DNA of 64,000 nucleotides from Tetracladium setigerum (lineage: Eukaryota; Ascomycota; Leotiomycetes; Helotiales), in contig PZJY01000007.1 of the NCBI GenBank assembly GCA_031472005.1, positions 744,001 to 808,000 on the forward strand. The letters run 5' to 3'. This document shows, piece after piece, positions 24,433-36,343 of this stretch. A model generated the notes under the pieces. That model did no database searches. It was not told the DNA's origin and saw only the letters and a program-made list of their open reading frames with translations. The position numbers and the translations under genes were made by a program. Every line of letters starts with the position of its first letter. Within the stretch, counting starts at the first letter, position 1.

Positions 24433-26723
24433 ATGCCTGGCGGCGTTTACGGCCATGAGCCTATTAGAGGCCACACGATGTCTGGTCCACCTCCCAAAGG
24501 TAACAACAACTACAATAACACTCCCAACTCAAGACAGAGAGACAAACTGACAACAACATGGCAGCATCAATCCCTGACGTGGGTTCTGGTGTCATTGGCA
24601 TTTGCCTCGTAATTCGAGCAAAGGAAGGCCCGCGCTTCATTTTCAACTACCCTCCTCGACCCTCCATCAATTCGTCTCCAGGCGAGAACCTATATGGTAC
24701 CGACCTCATCGAAGAGCCTGCTGATGATTCCTACGGTGACGATGGAAGCGATGAATCCGATCTTGAGGATGACGACTACGGTCTTTCCAACTCATTCAAC
24801 CACATGGGCTTTAACACGAGCGTGGGTGGCAGATCGGGTAGATCGAGTCACGTGCAACAGGAGGACGATGACCATTACGATACACCATCGGGCGAGCACT
24901 ACGTTCCATGGGAGCATATGTTTGAATTCAAGACTACCGATCTCGAGAGTATCTTGACGCCATCTCGAGCTTTCCACAAGAAGAAATTTGAGTTGTGCTT
25001 GGATCCCTACAACTTCGTTTCTTACCCATTCCACATCCGCGAGGATGGCAGCTGGAAGAAGAAGAAGGCAAAGAAGACCAAGAAGACAAAGAAGGAAGGC
25101 GAGGGCGAGGCAGCTGGTGACGGTGCTACTAAGTCAGCTGGTAATGGATCGGACGACGGCGATGAGCATGGTGGAATGACCATGTTCAACGTCGTCTTTA
25201 TCCTCAACGAATCTAAGCAGAAGATCGACCAGAAGATCTTGGACATCTTTGAGTACGTTGTCAAGACCTTCAATAAGGCATTGTGGCACGCTCAGGCTCA
25301 GAGCGACTACGTTTTCAAGGAGTCAGACATGATTCTTCAAATGAAGGAGAAGGCCAAGGAAGATAGTGAGTTCTGAACCATTCCGATTTTGACAGTTTTT
25401 GCTAACAATCATCAAGGACGTCCAATGAGCTGGTTGTGGAACGAGATTCTACTCCGATCTACCTTGGCTGCTGCAATTCGTGACGTTTACGTTGCAGTTA
25501 CCAACAATAAGATCGCCACCATTCACCTCTCTTCTTCGCCTCCTATCGATTTATCTATGCAGATCCCGATCCCATCCGTGCTCATGACTCTCCCTGGCCC
25601 AACGGAGCAAGGCATGCCAGGTTTGTTGTTGAGTAGCACAGATGCTTATGAGAAGGACGAAGGAGAGGATGGTGTGCGACTCAACAAACACTTTGCGCTC
25701 CTCCTGCTCGATGATGAGGATAAGATTGTCGCTGAGATCCAGACCGACAATGCAGAGCTTTCGGCGCCATTGCTCGAGTGCATCCGTCTTTGCAAGCCTA
25801 CCTACTCCTTCCTTCAAGTCGCCCAGGCCCACTCCATCGCCCTCGACAGCTTGCTCACCCTTGCTGACCACTTGATCTACTGGCGCAAGGCCATTGCAAT
25901 CCCACCCCTTCACGCTCGTGAAACCTACATCGTCTCCCCAAACTGTGATAGCCGAAAGCTACCACAAGCAAGCATTGTCTGGAAGAAGGCGTTCCCACTC
26001 TCTCCCTCTCTCTCGGCATTCCTAGCCATCCTCTCAGCAGCCCCTCGTCCCTACAAGACCTTTGCACCAAGCCGCAACCACCGTCCCACCTACCTCGATA
26101 TGCTCGCCTGGCTCATTCGTGGCGGTTGGGTCACTCAAATGCGCACCTTCGGATGGATCATCGCTGCTCCGGAGATCGTCTACGAGGTTGCCTACCAACT
26201 CAAATCCGAAGCCGTTGAGAAAGCCAAGAAGAAGGAAACCGCCTCTCAGCCCTCCTCCAGCGAATCTACGAGCTCAACCGACGAGTCTGGTCTTGATGGA
26301 CTCCCCACCGATCCCAACGCTCCCATGACAACCGAACAAGCTGCTGAGACCGCTCGCCTCGACCGACGTGCTCAACGACTCGCTCAGGATGCTGCAGAGT
26401 TCGCGGCCGAGTTTGCACAAATGCCTGTTCCTGTCGCTACGGAGCATCCTACCATCAACAAGGCCGAGCATCTCAAGCCTTATGGTACCTACCTCATTAA
26501 GGATCCTCACAAGGTCTCTCACGAGGAATCTCTGTACATCGCTGCTATCGGAAAGCGCTTCACCGACGACAAGGCTCGGGAGTTGTGGTTCAAGTTTGCG
26601 AAGTACTTCAATGGCGAGGATGCATTGGAGATGATTCCATTGAAGGAAGGCATGAAGCGCAAGGAGTGTTGGAACTATATCACCTCATATGGCGAGCATG
26701 TCCTGATCACTCACCATTGGTGA
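24433..26723 (+). CDS. NPR3: Npr3, subunit of the SEACIT/GATOR1 GTPase-activating complex
   Basis: The core gene is 24558-25365 plus 25417-26723 (704 residues). An upstream exon 24433-24499 splices in frame (intron 24500-24564) and gives a 724-residue form; both starts are listed as possible. Near the N-terminus GVIGICLVIRAKEGPRFIFNYPPRP is the family's longin-type opening strand pattern. An acidic loop (residues about 50-110) and a Lys/Glu-rich insert (about 165-205) interrupt it. Later come the conserved FFSYHP-free NPR3 blocks SWLWNEILLRST, FAPSRNHRPTYLDMLAWLIR and the C-terminal winged helix ending near ITSYGEHVLITHHW. Npr3 with Npr2 and Iml1 inhibits TORC1 at the vacuole when amino acids are scarce. 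The frame is intact. Confidence 0.9.
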
Positions 26724-27661
26724 TTTGCTCAACACGTCTTGATTTGCTCGTCAGTAGTGAATTTTCTCAACATCCTTCTGACTCAGTCTGGAGATGATTG
26801 TCACTCACACTTTCATGAGCAACGCGTACAGATGTGAGAGATGCTCCTCGAATCGTTCTTTCCTTTGACACATTTGTTTTTGTTGATCATTGGCGTTTGG
26901 AGTCTCCACAAAGATACCCCGGGAAATGGTCTTACTAGATTCATTAGAGCGTCCCAAGAAAGATTTTTACATTAAAATTTATGCTTCCATTATGTGATGA
27001 ACGGCTAGTCGTAGATGACATGTATAATTTTGACACGTCAAGGAAACATACTTCTACCACTTGAGCAAGAGTTGTGCACTTGATATTGAGAGACAATCGA
27101 CCTACGCCTTCCCGGTTTAAGCAGAGTAGGTAATGACCTTGAAATCAAGAGATTAGAGATCCCCTTCTAAGACTTGGAAGTAATCTTCTATTTAATAACT
27201 TAGAGTTTTGTCATAGGCAAAAATCTCCACTTTTAGGGAATTCACAATAAGGTAAAGTGAAATGAAGTAAAGAAAAGAAGGATTTTCCCATTACGTGGTC
27301 AAAACATTCTGTTGTCTTTCTCCCTTCTGGGCGAATGGTCAGTTCGTTGGGAAAAAAGAAAAGAGGATCAAGTCGGTGGTTTTGTTGCAAACCGCGAGGG
27401 TTTGTTTACTTTGCTTTCGAGGGTTGATTGGTTTGCGTCAGTTTTGCTGTGAATTGTGAATTTTGTTGCAGATCGAAGGTTTGTTTACTTTACGTCACAG
27501 TTCTCGCTTTTTTTTTTAATGAGACGGGTGGCTGACAGTGGACTTGAAGCACGGTGGAAATCGTCAGTCTTAAATTGTACAGCATTTCTACAATCCGATG
27601 CCCCCGATTAAGTGGCCATTGCACTCATCAACCCACAATCCCTAGCATTTTATCCATCCCG
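26724..27661. other. Convergent intergenic region
   Basis: About 940 bp between the NPR3 and CLF1 3' ends. No coding frame is supported. Two near-copies of a GCGAGGGTTTGTTTACTTT / GATCGAAGGTTTGTTTACTTT segment lie at about 27392-27412 and 27472-27492. Confidence 0.5.
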
Positions 27662-29778
27662 CTACTCCTCCATCGCTCCGCTCGAAGGTCCGGCAATCGT
27701 CCCACCAGCCCGTTTCCAGTTCTGAGCCATCGCCAAAACCTTGCTGAGATTCTCCGTTTGTTTATCATCCGCAGGGAAAACGTAATCGATATACTCCTCG
27801 TAACTGTCATCGTCCAACTTACGACGACGCTTCGTCTTACGAGGCATCTGTTTCTGGACCTTGTCGATATCTTCTTCTGAGCCGTGAGTGCGTTCGAATG
27901 AGAGCCAAGCGTTAAGGAGGGAGACGCGCTGGGTTAAGGTGTTAGTTTTTGAAAAAGGGGGTCTGGGAAGAGGGCCCGAAGGGGAATTTACCTCTTCTTT
28001 GAGTTCTTTATCTTTCATACTCTTGAGAGCACGCTCGAATACCTTCCTTGCTCTAGTCTTGGCAATCTCGCTAACAGGCTTCTCCTCCTCTTCCTCCTCC
28101 TCTTCTTCATCCTCTTCAGGAACATTGATCTCAAAGTGCGCATAACTGATCCAGACCTTGACGTGATCAGTCTTGTCCAATAATCTCTCATACAGTTTCC
28201 TCGTCCTGTCATATTCGCCTTCTTCCTCCTCGAAATCGATGTATGCTTTCCACAGGAGTTCAGGCATGTCAAGCATCGTCTGATCAATCGCCAGCTCAAA
28301 GATAGCTCGTGTGCGCTCAAGATCATCTAGACCTCTCTCAAGTTCGGCGAATTTGATCCATGCTTGGCAGTTTGCTGGATTCCACTCGATGTGTTTCTCA
28401 TACAAAGTTCGACAGCGCACGAATTCGAAGAGTTTTAATTCTAGTTCGACATAGCCTTTGAAGAGCTTGTCTTTGGGACACATTCCAATTGCTTGGCCAA
28501 GCGTTTTTCGCGCTGCTTGGAGGTTTTGTTGGCGTACTTCGAATTGTGCTTTCATGAGCCAGATTTTGGCAAACGTGAATTTCTTGTGGGGGATCAATTT
28601 CAGACATTCTTGGTAGATTTGTCGTGCTCTTTCCACGTCTTTCGATTCCATCTCCTCCCATATCGCGTAGAAGACCCAGAGGTAGATATATCGTCTCCAA
28701 TGCCTCTTCTCCTGTGTTGGTGGGATTTGTGCGATGGCTCGTTCATACACATCTCGGATTTTGTCGACATCCCCTGACACCTCTTCTAATCGGGCATAAT
28801 CGAACCAAGCATCGTAATTCTTCGGGTTTTCCGTGACTTGCTCTTCGTACTGAACTCTTCGTTTCGACAAGATAACATCCTCGACGCCTTCTCGATCGCC
28901 AAATTGCTTCTCGAATGTGGTGTATGCTTTATGAAGGGCAACAGATTTTGATCGCGCCAAACGGTCAAGAGCGTATTTGTAGATAGCTCGGGCCCGCTCA
29001 TACTCCTTTAGCTTGGCTTCGAATCTTGCATAGGCGATAAATAACCTTTCGTCCATAAAGTCGTCCCCTAGGGCTTCGACGGCAGTTCCAAAGACTTCCC
29101 TTACCAAGTCGCTTGTCCCAAACTCTTCCTCAAATCTAGTCCACTTGATCCAATTTCTTGGCTCGGGATGTACCATTGTAAACCTTTGGAAAATCTGGCG
29201 AGCTCTTTCAAACTCGCCATATCTCTTTTCCAACTTGATATAACTGCTCCATGCAGCCTCATCCGGTTCCCAGGACATCCACCGCTCAAAGACTTGTCGT
29301 GTACCAGGAATATTCGAAAGCATCTCCTCCATATAGACATACTTATACCACAATTTGTCGATTCTGGGCAACAAAGTAACGGCGCGATCAAGTAAATTCC
29401 GCGCATGGTTGATATTCCTCGACTTCATCTCTGCCTCGATATACCGAATCCATAGCGTAACCGAAGTCGAATCCACATCCAGAGCTCTTTCGAAAATCGA
29501 CCTTGCACGCTTGTATTCTTTTTGTTCCAATTCCCATTGCGCATATCTCATCCAGTTGTTCATGTTTATTCTATTCCTCTGGCAGTAGGACTCGTACTCC
29601 TTCCGCTTCCTGCCTTGGAACTCATGGAGTTCTTCGAGATCAGCAAATCGCTGAGTAGGTGCTTGGAGACCTGGTTCTTGACGATCAACTGCTTCTCGCA
29701 GAAGCTGTTCTGCGGAGATTTGGATTGCGCTCGCCGCCTTATTTTTGACCTTGGGAGGTCCCTCGAGCTTGCCTCCAT
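27662..29778 (-). CDS. CLF1: Clf1 / Syf3, HAT-repeat pre-mRNA splicing factor (Crooked neck)
   Basis: ATG at 29778; one added G in the coding-strand run at 29760-29762 joins MEASSRG to PPKVKNKAAS and gives 684 residues, the usual length. Without it the long frame has no ATG. Nearly all of the protein consists of HAT repeats with the W-x-x-Y/A...E...R-A-R-x-I/V-F/Y-E-R-A pattern, for example WIRYIEAEMKSRNINHARNL and VWISYAHFE. An acidic run follows at about residue 560. A 63 bp intron (27929-27991) lies before RVSLLNAWLSFE; it has no stop and a length divisible by three. Clf1 is a scaffold of the Prp19/NineTeen complex, needed for spliceosome activation. It is head to head with PRP31. Confidence 0.93.
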
Positions 29779-30047
29779 GATGGCACTTTGTATGGAATGT
29801 GAACTGCGTGGGCTGGAGGTTCAGTCGCGCGGAATATCTGATCGCAAATGCGCCTTGTAGAATAGTCAAGCAGTATCGCAGAAGTGAAGTTGTTGGGTTG
29901 TTGTGAATGTTACAGATGTTTTCCAAGCTGGGAAAATAAGGTTCGGGAGCAAAGCGCGCTAGCGGCCGCGTCGGAATATCTTCACGCGCAGCCTTGAGAT
30001 TTATAACGAACTGACAACCAAAACAGTTCTCTCAACACTCACTCACA
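29779..30047. promoter_or_regulatory. Bidirectional promoter, CLF1 / PRP31
   Basis: A 269 bp gap separates the start codons of two spliceosome genes. It contains a GC-rich core around AGCGCGCTAGCGGCCGCG (about 29953-29972) and no TATA box, as expected for housekeeping genes. Confidence 0.55.
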
Positions 30048-31964
30048 ATGTCGACTCTCGCAGATGAACTGTTGCAGGACTTTGAGGACTCTGGGTCCGA
30101 GGGCGAGGAGCAAACGAATGAGAGCCTCTTCCCGGACAACGAAGAACGGAAGAGCAGCCTAAATGGAGGGACGGGCGCAACTGGGAGGATGGAGCTGGAT
30201 GGGGACGAAGAAGAAGTAGAGGAAGACGAGGAGATGGCTGGCGTAAACGACTCTGGTATCGATGTGGAAGATGAGGAAGAGACCAAAGCCAAGGTTGAGA
30301 AGATGGAACTGGGAGGTGTTGACGACGTCAGGAGTGTGGCACGCTTGATGAAAACATTGGAACCAGTACTTGAGGTTAGTAAAAAACCCTTCCAAAGTCT
30401 CTTCACCTTGAATACCTTGGTTTACATCTTCTCTTTGTGTATTAGCCCTGACAGCCTCGCGACTCTGTAGAAAATCGCCCATTTCCAGTCTCTTCCACCA
30501 GAGAAACAAACTACCTTTGTCGGATCGATCGAGGACAACCCCGAGTATCATCTGCTGACGCAGTCCAACACATTATCCACGAATATTGATACGGAGATTA
30601 TGATTGTACACAAATACATCCGCGATCACTATTCCATTCGATTTCCCGAATTGGAAACTTTGGTCACCAATCCTTTGGATTACTCCAAGGTTGTTTCGAT
30701 CATTGGAAACGGTCCTATGGATGGTGATAGCATCAAAGCACTTCAAACTTCTAAAAATAACCGATTAGGAGTTACATTAAGAGCCGTACTCGATGGTCCC
30801 TCGGTCATGATTGTCACAGTTGAGGCAACGACCACCAAAGGGCGAGAAATGTCCGAGGCCGAACTTGACAGAGTGATGCGAGCGTGCGACATGACGCTTG
30901 CACTTGACCGAGCAAAGAAAACTCTCACAGATTACGTCCAATCTCGGATGAACCTTTTCGCTCCCAATCTTACAGCACTGATTGGATCTCTAACAGCTGC
31001 ACAACTCCTCAATTTCGCTGGTGGTCTTACTGGCCTCGCCAAAACCCCCGCCTGTAATCTGCCTCCTTTGGGATCCAAGAAACAATCAGGTACTGGATTT
31101 GCGACCAATGTTGGTGTTCGCCAACAAGGTTTCCTCTACCATTCTCCCATCATCCGTGGGATTCCAAATGACCTCAAGCGCCAGGCTATGCGCATTGTAT
31201 CGGCAAAGCTAGTCCTCGCTGCTAGAGTTGATCGCGTACACAATAGCCCCGATGGTTCTACAGGCGAAGAACTAAAAGCTTCATGTCTTGCCCGTCTAGA
31301 AAAGTTGACCGAACCACCACCAAACAAAGGCCAACGCGCCCTTCCAGCCCCAGATGACAAGCCAGCGCGCAAGCGAGGAGGAAGGAGAGCAAGAAAGGCA
31401 AAGGAAGCAACCGCAATGACAGATCTCCGGAAAGCGCAGAACAGGATGGTCTTTGGAAAAGAAGAGAAAGAGGTTGGCTACGGCACAGGTGAAGGAACGA
31501 AAGGAATGGGCATGATCGGGCAAGCTACCGATGGACGCATTCGCAACCTACAAGTAGACCAACGTACGAAAGCCAAATTATCCGCCAAAAACAAGGGATG
31601 GGGAGGGGCTACTCCATCGTCTGGCTCAGCATCTTCACTCCGTGGTTTTGGTCAGACGGCCAATTCGCATATTGATCTGAGAGGGAAGGGTTTAAGATCC
31701 AGTGGGGTGGGCAGCACTGCTAGTGGAACAGCGAGCAGCGTCTCTTTCACACCCGTTCAAGGTTTGGAGCTGGTAGATCCCAGAATCCAGCAGGAGATTC
31801 AAAGGAAGAGGAAGGCAGAGGAGGATAGATGGTTCAAGGGCGGAACCTTCACGCAGGTTGGGAGTGCCAGTACGACAGGAGGAAGTATGGGACCCCCGCC
31901 AAGTAAGAAAGTCGACACCGGAGCGGGCAAGATGGGTCCACCTGCTTTGCCCGGTAAGAATTGA
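30048..31964 (+). CDS. PRP31: Prp31, U4/U6.U5 tri-snRNP splicing factor
   Basis: Exons 30048-30374 and 30471-31964 give 606 residues in frame. The N-terminal 100 residues are acidic (long Glu/Asp runs). A helical coiled-coil part follows, then the Nop domain: blocks such as PNLTALIGSLTAAQLLNFAGGLTGLAKTPACN and GFLYHSPIIRGIP are conserved between Prp31 and Nop56/58. The basic stretch PARKRGGRRARKAKEA looks like a nuclear localisation signal, and the C-terminus is the low-complexity Prp31 tail with GFGQT. The protein bridges U4 snRNA-bound Snu13 and the tri-snRNP. An alternative acceptor at 30444 meets a stop at once, so the TGTAG at 30470 is the one used. Confidence 0.94.
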
Positions 31965-34900
31965 TTGGAAGGATGGGCGTAATTGGCTTTGGGCTGGACG
32001 GGGAGTTAATCGCATTTTCTGGCGTTAGGTTTTGATCGAAGCTACGGCGATGCAGAGGCGGGATCAATCGAGGGGTATCAACATGTGGATAATTATGTAT
32101 CAAAACCAGTATCAATAGGAGCCGAATATTACCTCATTCCAAGTCAGAGGCAAACATGAAGGCAGCAACAGGGTAAGTCTTCCATGGATACCCTCATCTG
32201 GTTATCTCTCCCAAGCCTCGTCGTTCCGTTTCAATTCCGGTGGTACGTAGACGTTTTTTGTTCTTTGAAATGTTTCTGAGACAAGAGTCATGTTTCCAAC
32301 ACCGGGTTCGCCACGCAATTTCAAATTAAACATCAACGAAATGAGATGAATGACAGAAGTCAGTTTTCTTCTTTTCCTTTCTAAAATTACACCATCATAA
32401 ACTTACTCACCGCTCTTGATGGAACTGTATACTATGATCCGCACGGTGTTTGAGATCATTCACAAGGCCAAAGCAGAAACAACGGGAGATCACCTCATTC
32501 CCGTCATTATCTCCACGATCAATAACTTATCGTCCACCTCCAGTGCCTCCACCTCCGCCTGCCTGTGCGCAGCAGATACTCGGATCAAGAATTGTCCGAT
32601 CAGGAACGATACTTACAGTAGATGGTGGCGATAGACATCGCTCACGTGTCGTCTTGTCTTATATGTTGCGGCAGCTATTGTTGCACTGTTCATTTAATTG
32701 CATGTGCCATTCAGTGCCATTCAGCCCTCATGCTGTCCGAGTGTTTGTACTGGTACTTACAGTATTCTGGCTACTTTCTTTTGGGCGCTTATCTTGACCA
32801 CTATTCAGTTGAATGACATGGAGTGGATATCTGTAAGTCATATGTCGTTTATCGTCTTGACATGTTGGATATCCACAGCAGGCACGCCCAATACCTCATC
32901 CACTTGTATGACTTACAGTAGTATGATAACGTGGTTTTGCTCTATGTATAGTACCCCTCGTGTTAGGCATCGAGATCTTGCTTCTGGAGTCCAACTAAGT
33001 TTCTGTACCTACATTAGCTCCAGTCCGATGGAAGATAATTGTGCCTTAGCTGCACACTTTGACCTCGCCATCTCATACTTCGAAGGACGAGTACAGTAGG
33101 TCATTGATTATTCGCGATTTGGGTCCAAGCACTGTCAGATGTCCGTCGTTGGATGTCTTCGTTCACCGTTCTTTTTACCACCCCACAGCGGGAGGAACGG
33201 CGATCTGGAAGAGGTAAGCTTGAGGGAAGAACCGCAGAGCGAGTCACGTCACCGTCATATTCGACCCGCCGTATCAATTGGGAGGATACTGATTATTTCG
33301 CGTGACCAGATGCGACGCGATGTCTGTTTGGAATACCGAGAAATGTAGACTAGAAATGTTGTGCAACTCGATCCTTTGTAGATAATGACAAGGCAGATGA
33401 TCCTAGGCATGCGCATCAATTATTTGCATTACTGTTACGGAGTATTGACTTCCAAGACTCGCCTTTTCCTTTCACATTGGTTTCTGTTCCTGCATATTTG
33501 TATTGCCCTTCGAGAAAACAGCCCGAAATTTGGGATTGCAGCGAGGCCTGAAACTGAGAATTGCAAGTTCAAAACTCAAAGATGCCCCTCATGATTCGTC
33601 AACCAGACTAGAGAGTACTTCGAAGTCTCATTCTCGATAATTTTCCGAATGAGTGGGTGACATCTTAGCTTGTGAGGCTTTTTTTCCAGCCTCACTCGTG
33701 GAATTGTGGCTTGCCATGTGTAAAGACCATGTTCGTGGGTTTTACGATGTCGCAAGTGAGGTTTGGGTTGCGGGATATAAACATCCCAAGGCAGCAATTA
33801 TAGGGACTTGTACAAACCCAGCAATTTGATTCCATTAATTGTGCGGTGTCTGGATACTGGTTGGCTCAAATCTTGATGAGCTGTGAGCGGCGTTTCATAA
33901 GATGGCTCTGAAACCTGTCCGTTGGCTGAGAAGCTGCCAGAGCAGCTCAGCTCGTCGGTTGACTTCTGCATTATGCTGTGAATGATATTCTAGAAACCTT
34001 GGGAGAATATTCGAAGTCGACTATGATCGTCAAAAACAAAACCAAAAGTTAGTTTTTAATTGCGCTGCAAGATCGTGTACGATACAGTACTGTACAGTAG
34101 TAGAACTCCCGGACGATAAGCTACTCCATGTTTAAGTTAGCTCGCGTGAAGTAGCACGACATCGAGAGCAGAGTCCCTTCTTCCCCCACTTCTCACTGAA
34201 GCTAAAATAGTTCTGGCTGGCTGTGAGCCTGTGGCTCATTTTCGATATTTTTCAAGGTGGTGGTGGTGGTGGTGGTGGTGGATGGGTGCGGGGTGGATGG
34301 TGAGCTTGAAACTTGAACTTACTGTACCATACCAAGTCGATCGGAAAAACCCTCATCGTCAAACCTCTATTAATTATGCTGTACTCATAAGTGGGAATTC
34401 CCGAGTAGTGGGGGATTGGCACATCTTGCTGGAAGACTTCGGGTGAAGGTTCTGACACTCCAAGTTTTGAAGTCGGTACAGTAATAGAGAAAAAGATCTG
34501 GAGATAACAAGTCATATTTGGGGCGCTGCAGGAACATGAATCATGATATAGTAGTGTATGCGTCTTCGTGCATTATTCACCGCTTGTGATGCACAGCAGC
34601 AGCAGGAACGCTTGCCGAAAACCTGATCAACTTGTTTTTTGGCTTGCAGCAGATTGCAGATGCAGTGTGCCTGGAAACCAAGTTTTCCGTGTTGCATCTC
34701 GATCTTCATGCTCGCGGTGATTTTGAGTCGCGAACCTTGGCACATGTCGTGTTTCTTTGGACGAGCCTTGCGAAATAAATATACTCTGCACTTTGGGATC
34801 GTTTGATGTCTGTGTGGTGTAATTGACGGCTACTGTAGATCATAATAAACTGCAACAAGATCAGCCGAGATGGCGATGCGAGGGCGCCTGAATTGGCGAA

Positions 34901-36343
34901 AATCCTGAGGATCAGGGGGTGCACGATCGTATGTTGACAGGTCCGAATTAGGCTTTCCCAATTCTATTGTGGAAAAGGATTGGAAAAATCCATTTCAAGC
35001 AGCTCGACAACTTCTCGATCGTGGACCTCGTGGCAGAGTCCCGCCACCCTCAATTACTTGCCAAGCGGGAGAAGTCTCTCAAGTTTCCCCTGAGCAGCCT
35101 CGCTTATGGAGGGGGTCAGAGCAGAAGAGCCAATGGTGGTGTGTCTTCCAATCAATGTTTCAACCAAAGGCCGGATTCACCAATGTCCGTCATAAGCTTT
35201 GCTGTTTAGGCCAATCCGTTGCCTGTTCTCCAGAGCCCGTCTTGCTCTGCTGTCAAACCTGTGACCTGTCATCCACTCTGTCTCGGGAACGCGGTAAACA
35301 TTTAGGTTAGTGGCTGTTTATCGATTGACTTTGCAACCTTCACCGCTCCCAAGGCCTATGCTTTAGTGAACCTCTTGACTTTCGTCCTTTGGATAGTTGT
35401 GCGATGTCTAGCGTGCTTGCCAGCAAGATTGTGTCTTTGTCTTCCGTCTAGTGGCGAAGGTGTTGTAGTTCGCGAAGAGCCTAGTCGTGGAACACAACAT
35501 CTTCCTTTTCCCCTGACTATCATCTATCACTTATCAACATTTGGAAGCCGTTATCGATTCTTTGCCCTGAGGGATTTCCCTCAATAGAGCCTATTTCGTC
35601 CCATTGCCCGTACCGTGCAAGGACGCAAAATGGAGTTGTGGCCGATGCATGCGGCATTGCGGAGGGCTCACATTCCCCTCCATTCTGTTCCTTGCAGATT
35701 TGACTCGCACAACCCTACCACCACCACCACGTTTCGGCAATGGCGTTAGAGAAACCTGTGCCACAGTAAAACTATTTGCCGTCTCATTCGCTGGTCGCAT
35801 TCGAATTCCGAGATATCCCTGCAAGATTCCCGCCCTAGCGTCGAAACGATGGTTGAAAGAATGTTCGCAACGGCCAGTCCAGTCGATCATCAAGCCAATC
35901 CTCAGGCTTGCTGAAGGGGCTTGAGAGCTCGCCCTCATTTCACCCAGCGAAACTTGCCACGACTTGCCATGTCACCGTTGTTGTTTCCATGTTACTCTGC
36001 ACACGGTCCCACAGACCATCTTCCTATCTCAGTGGATACCTGTCGTGGGATGTGTTCCAAGACGCAAGGGAGGGGTGCTTTCATCCTTGTGACGGATGCA
36101 GCGCGGGATGATCCAAGGCTATATTGTTGTATATGTAGTGGTTGCCTCCCCGGCTCACTTTTTGACTTTTTCTGTCCTTGTGTGCTGAGTTGATCGGAGG
36201 ATCACTTAGTTATCGGATGCCAATTATCTTCAAGGCTCTTCTTATTTTCTATTGATTTCTGTCAGTGCTGTGGTCAACACGCATCTCCAGTATGTGTTGA
36301 TTACTTCTGTCGTTTCTACCCGAAATTCGAACAACTTGCCGTT
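31965..36343. other. 4.4 kb gene-free stretch
   Basis: The largest gap in the window. Open frames are short, overlapping and on both strands, with no domain. It holds a (GGT)n microsatellite at 34256-34281 and three ACTTACAGTA copies (32611-32620, 32755-32764, 32911-32920). A triple overlapping TACAGTACTGTACAGTA lies at 34083-34099. An unannotated non-coding RNA or a fast-evolving short gene cannot be excluded. I see no transposon structure. Confidence 0.5.
34256..34281. repeat. (GGT)n microsatellite
   Basis: About nine uninterrupted GGT/TGG triplets in non-coding DNA. Confidence 0.95.

Noticed and set aside
29779..29926. Extended CLF1 frame upstream of 29778
   Set aside because: It begins without ATG and does not resemble the family; it is promoter DNA that happens to be open.
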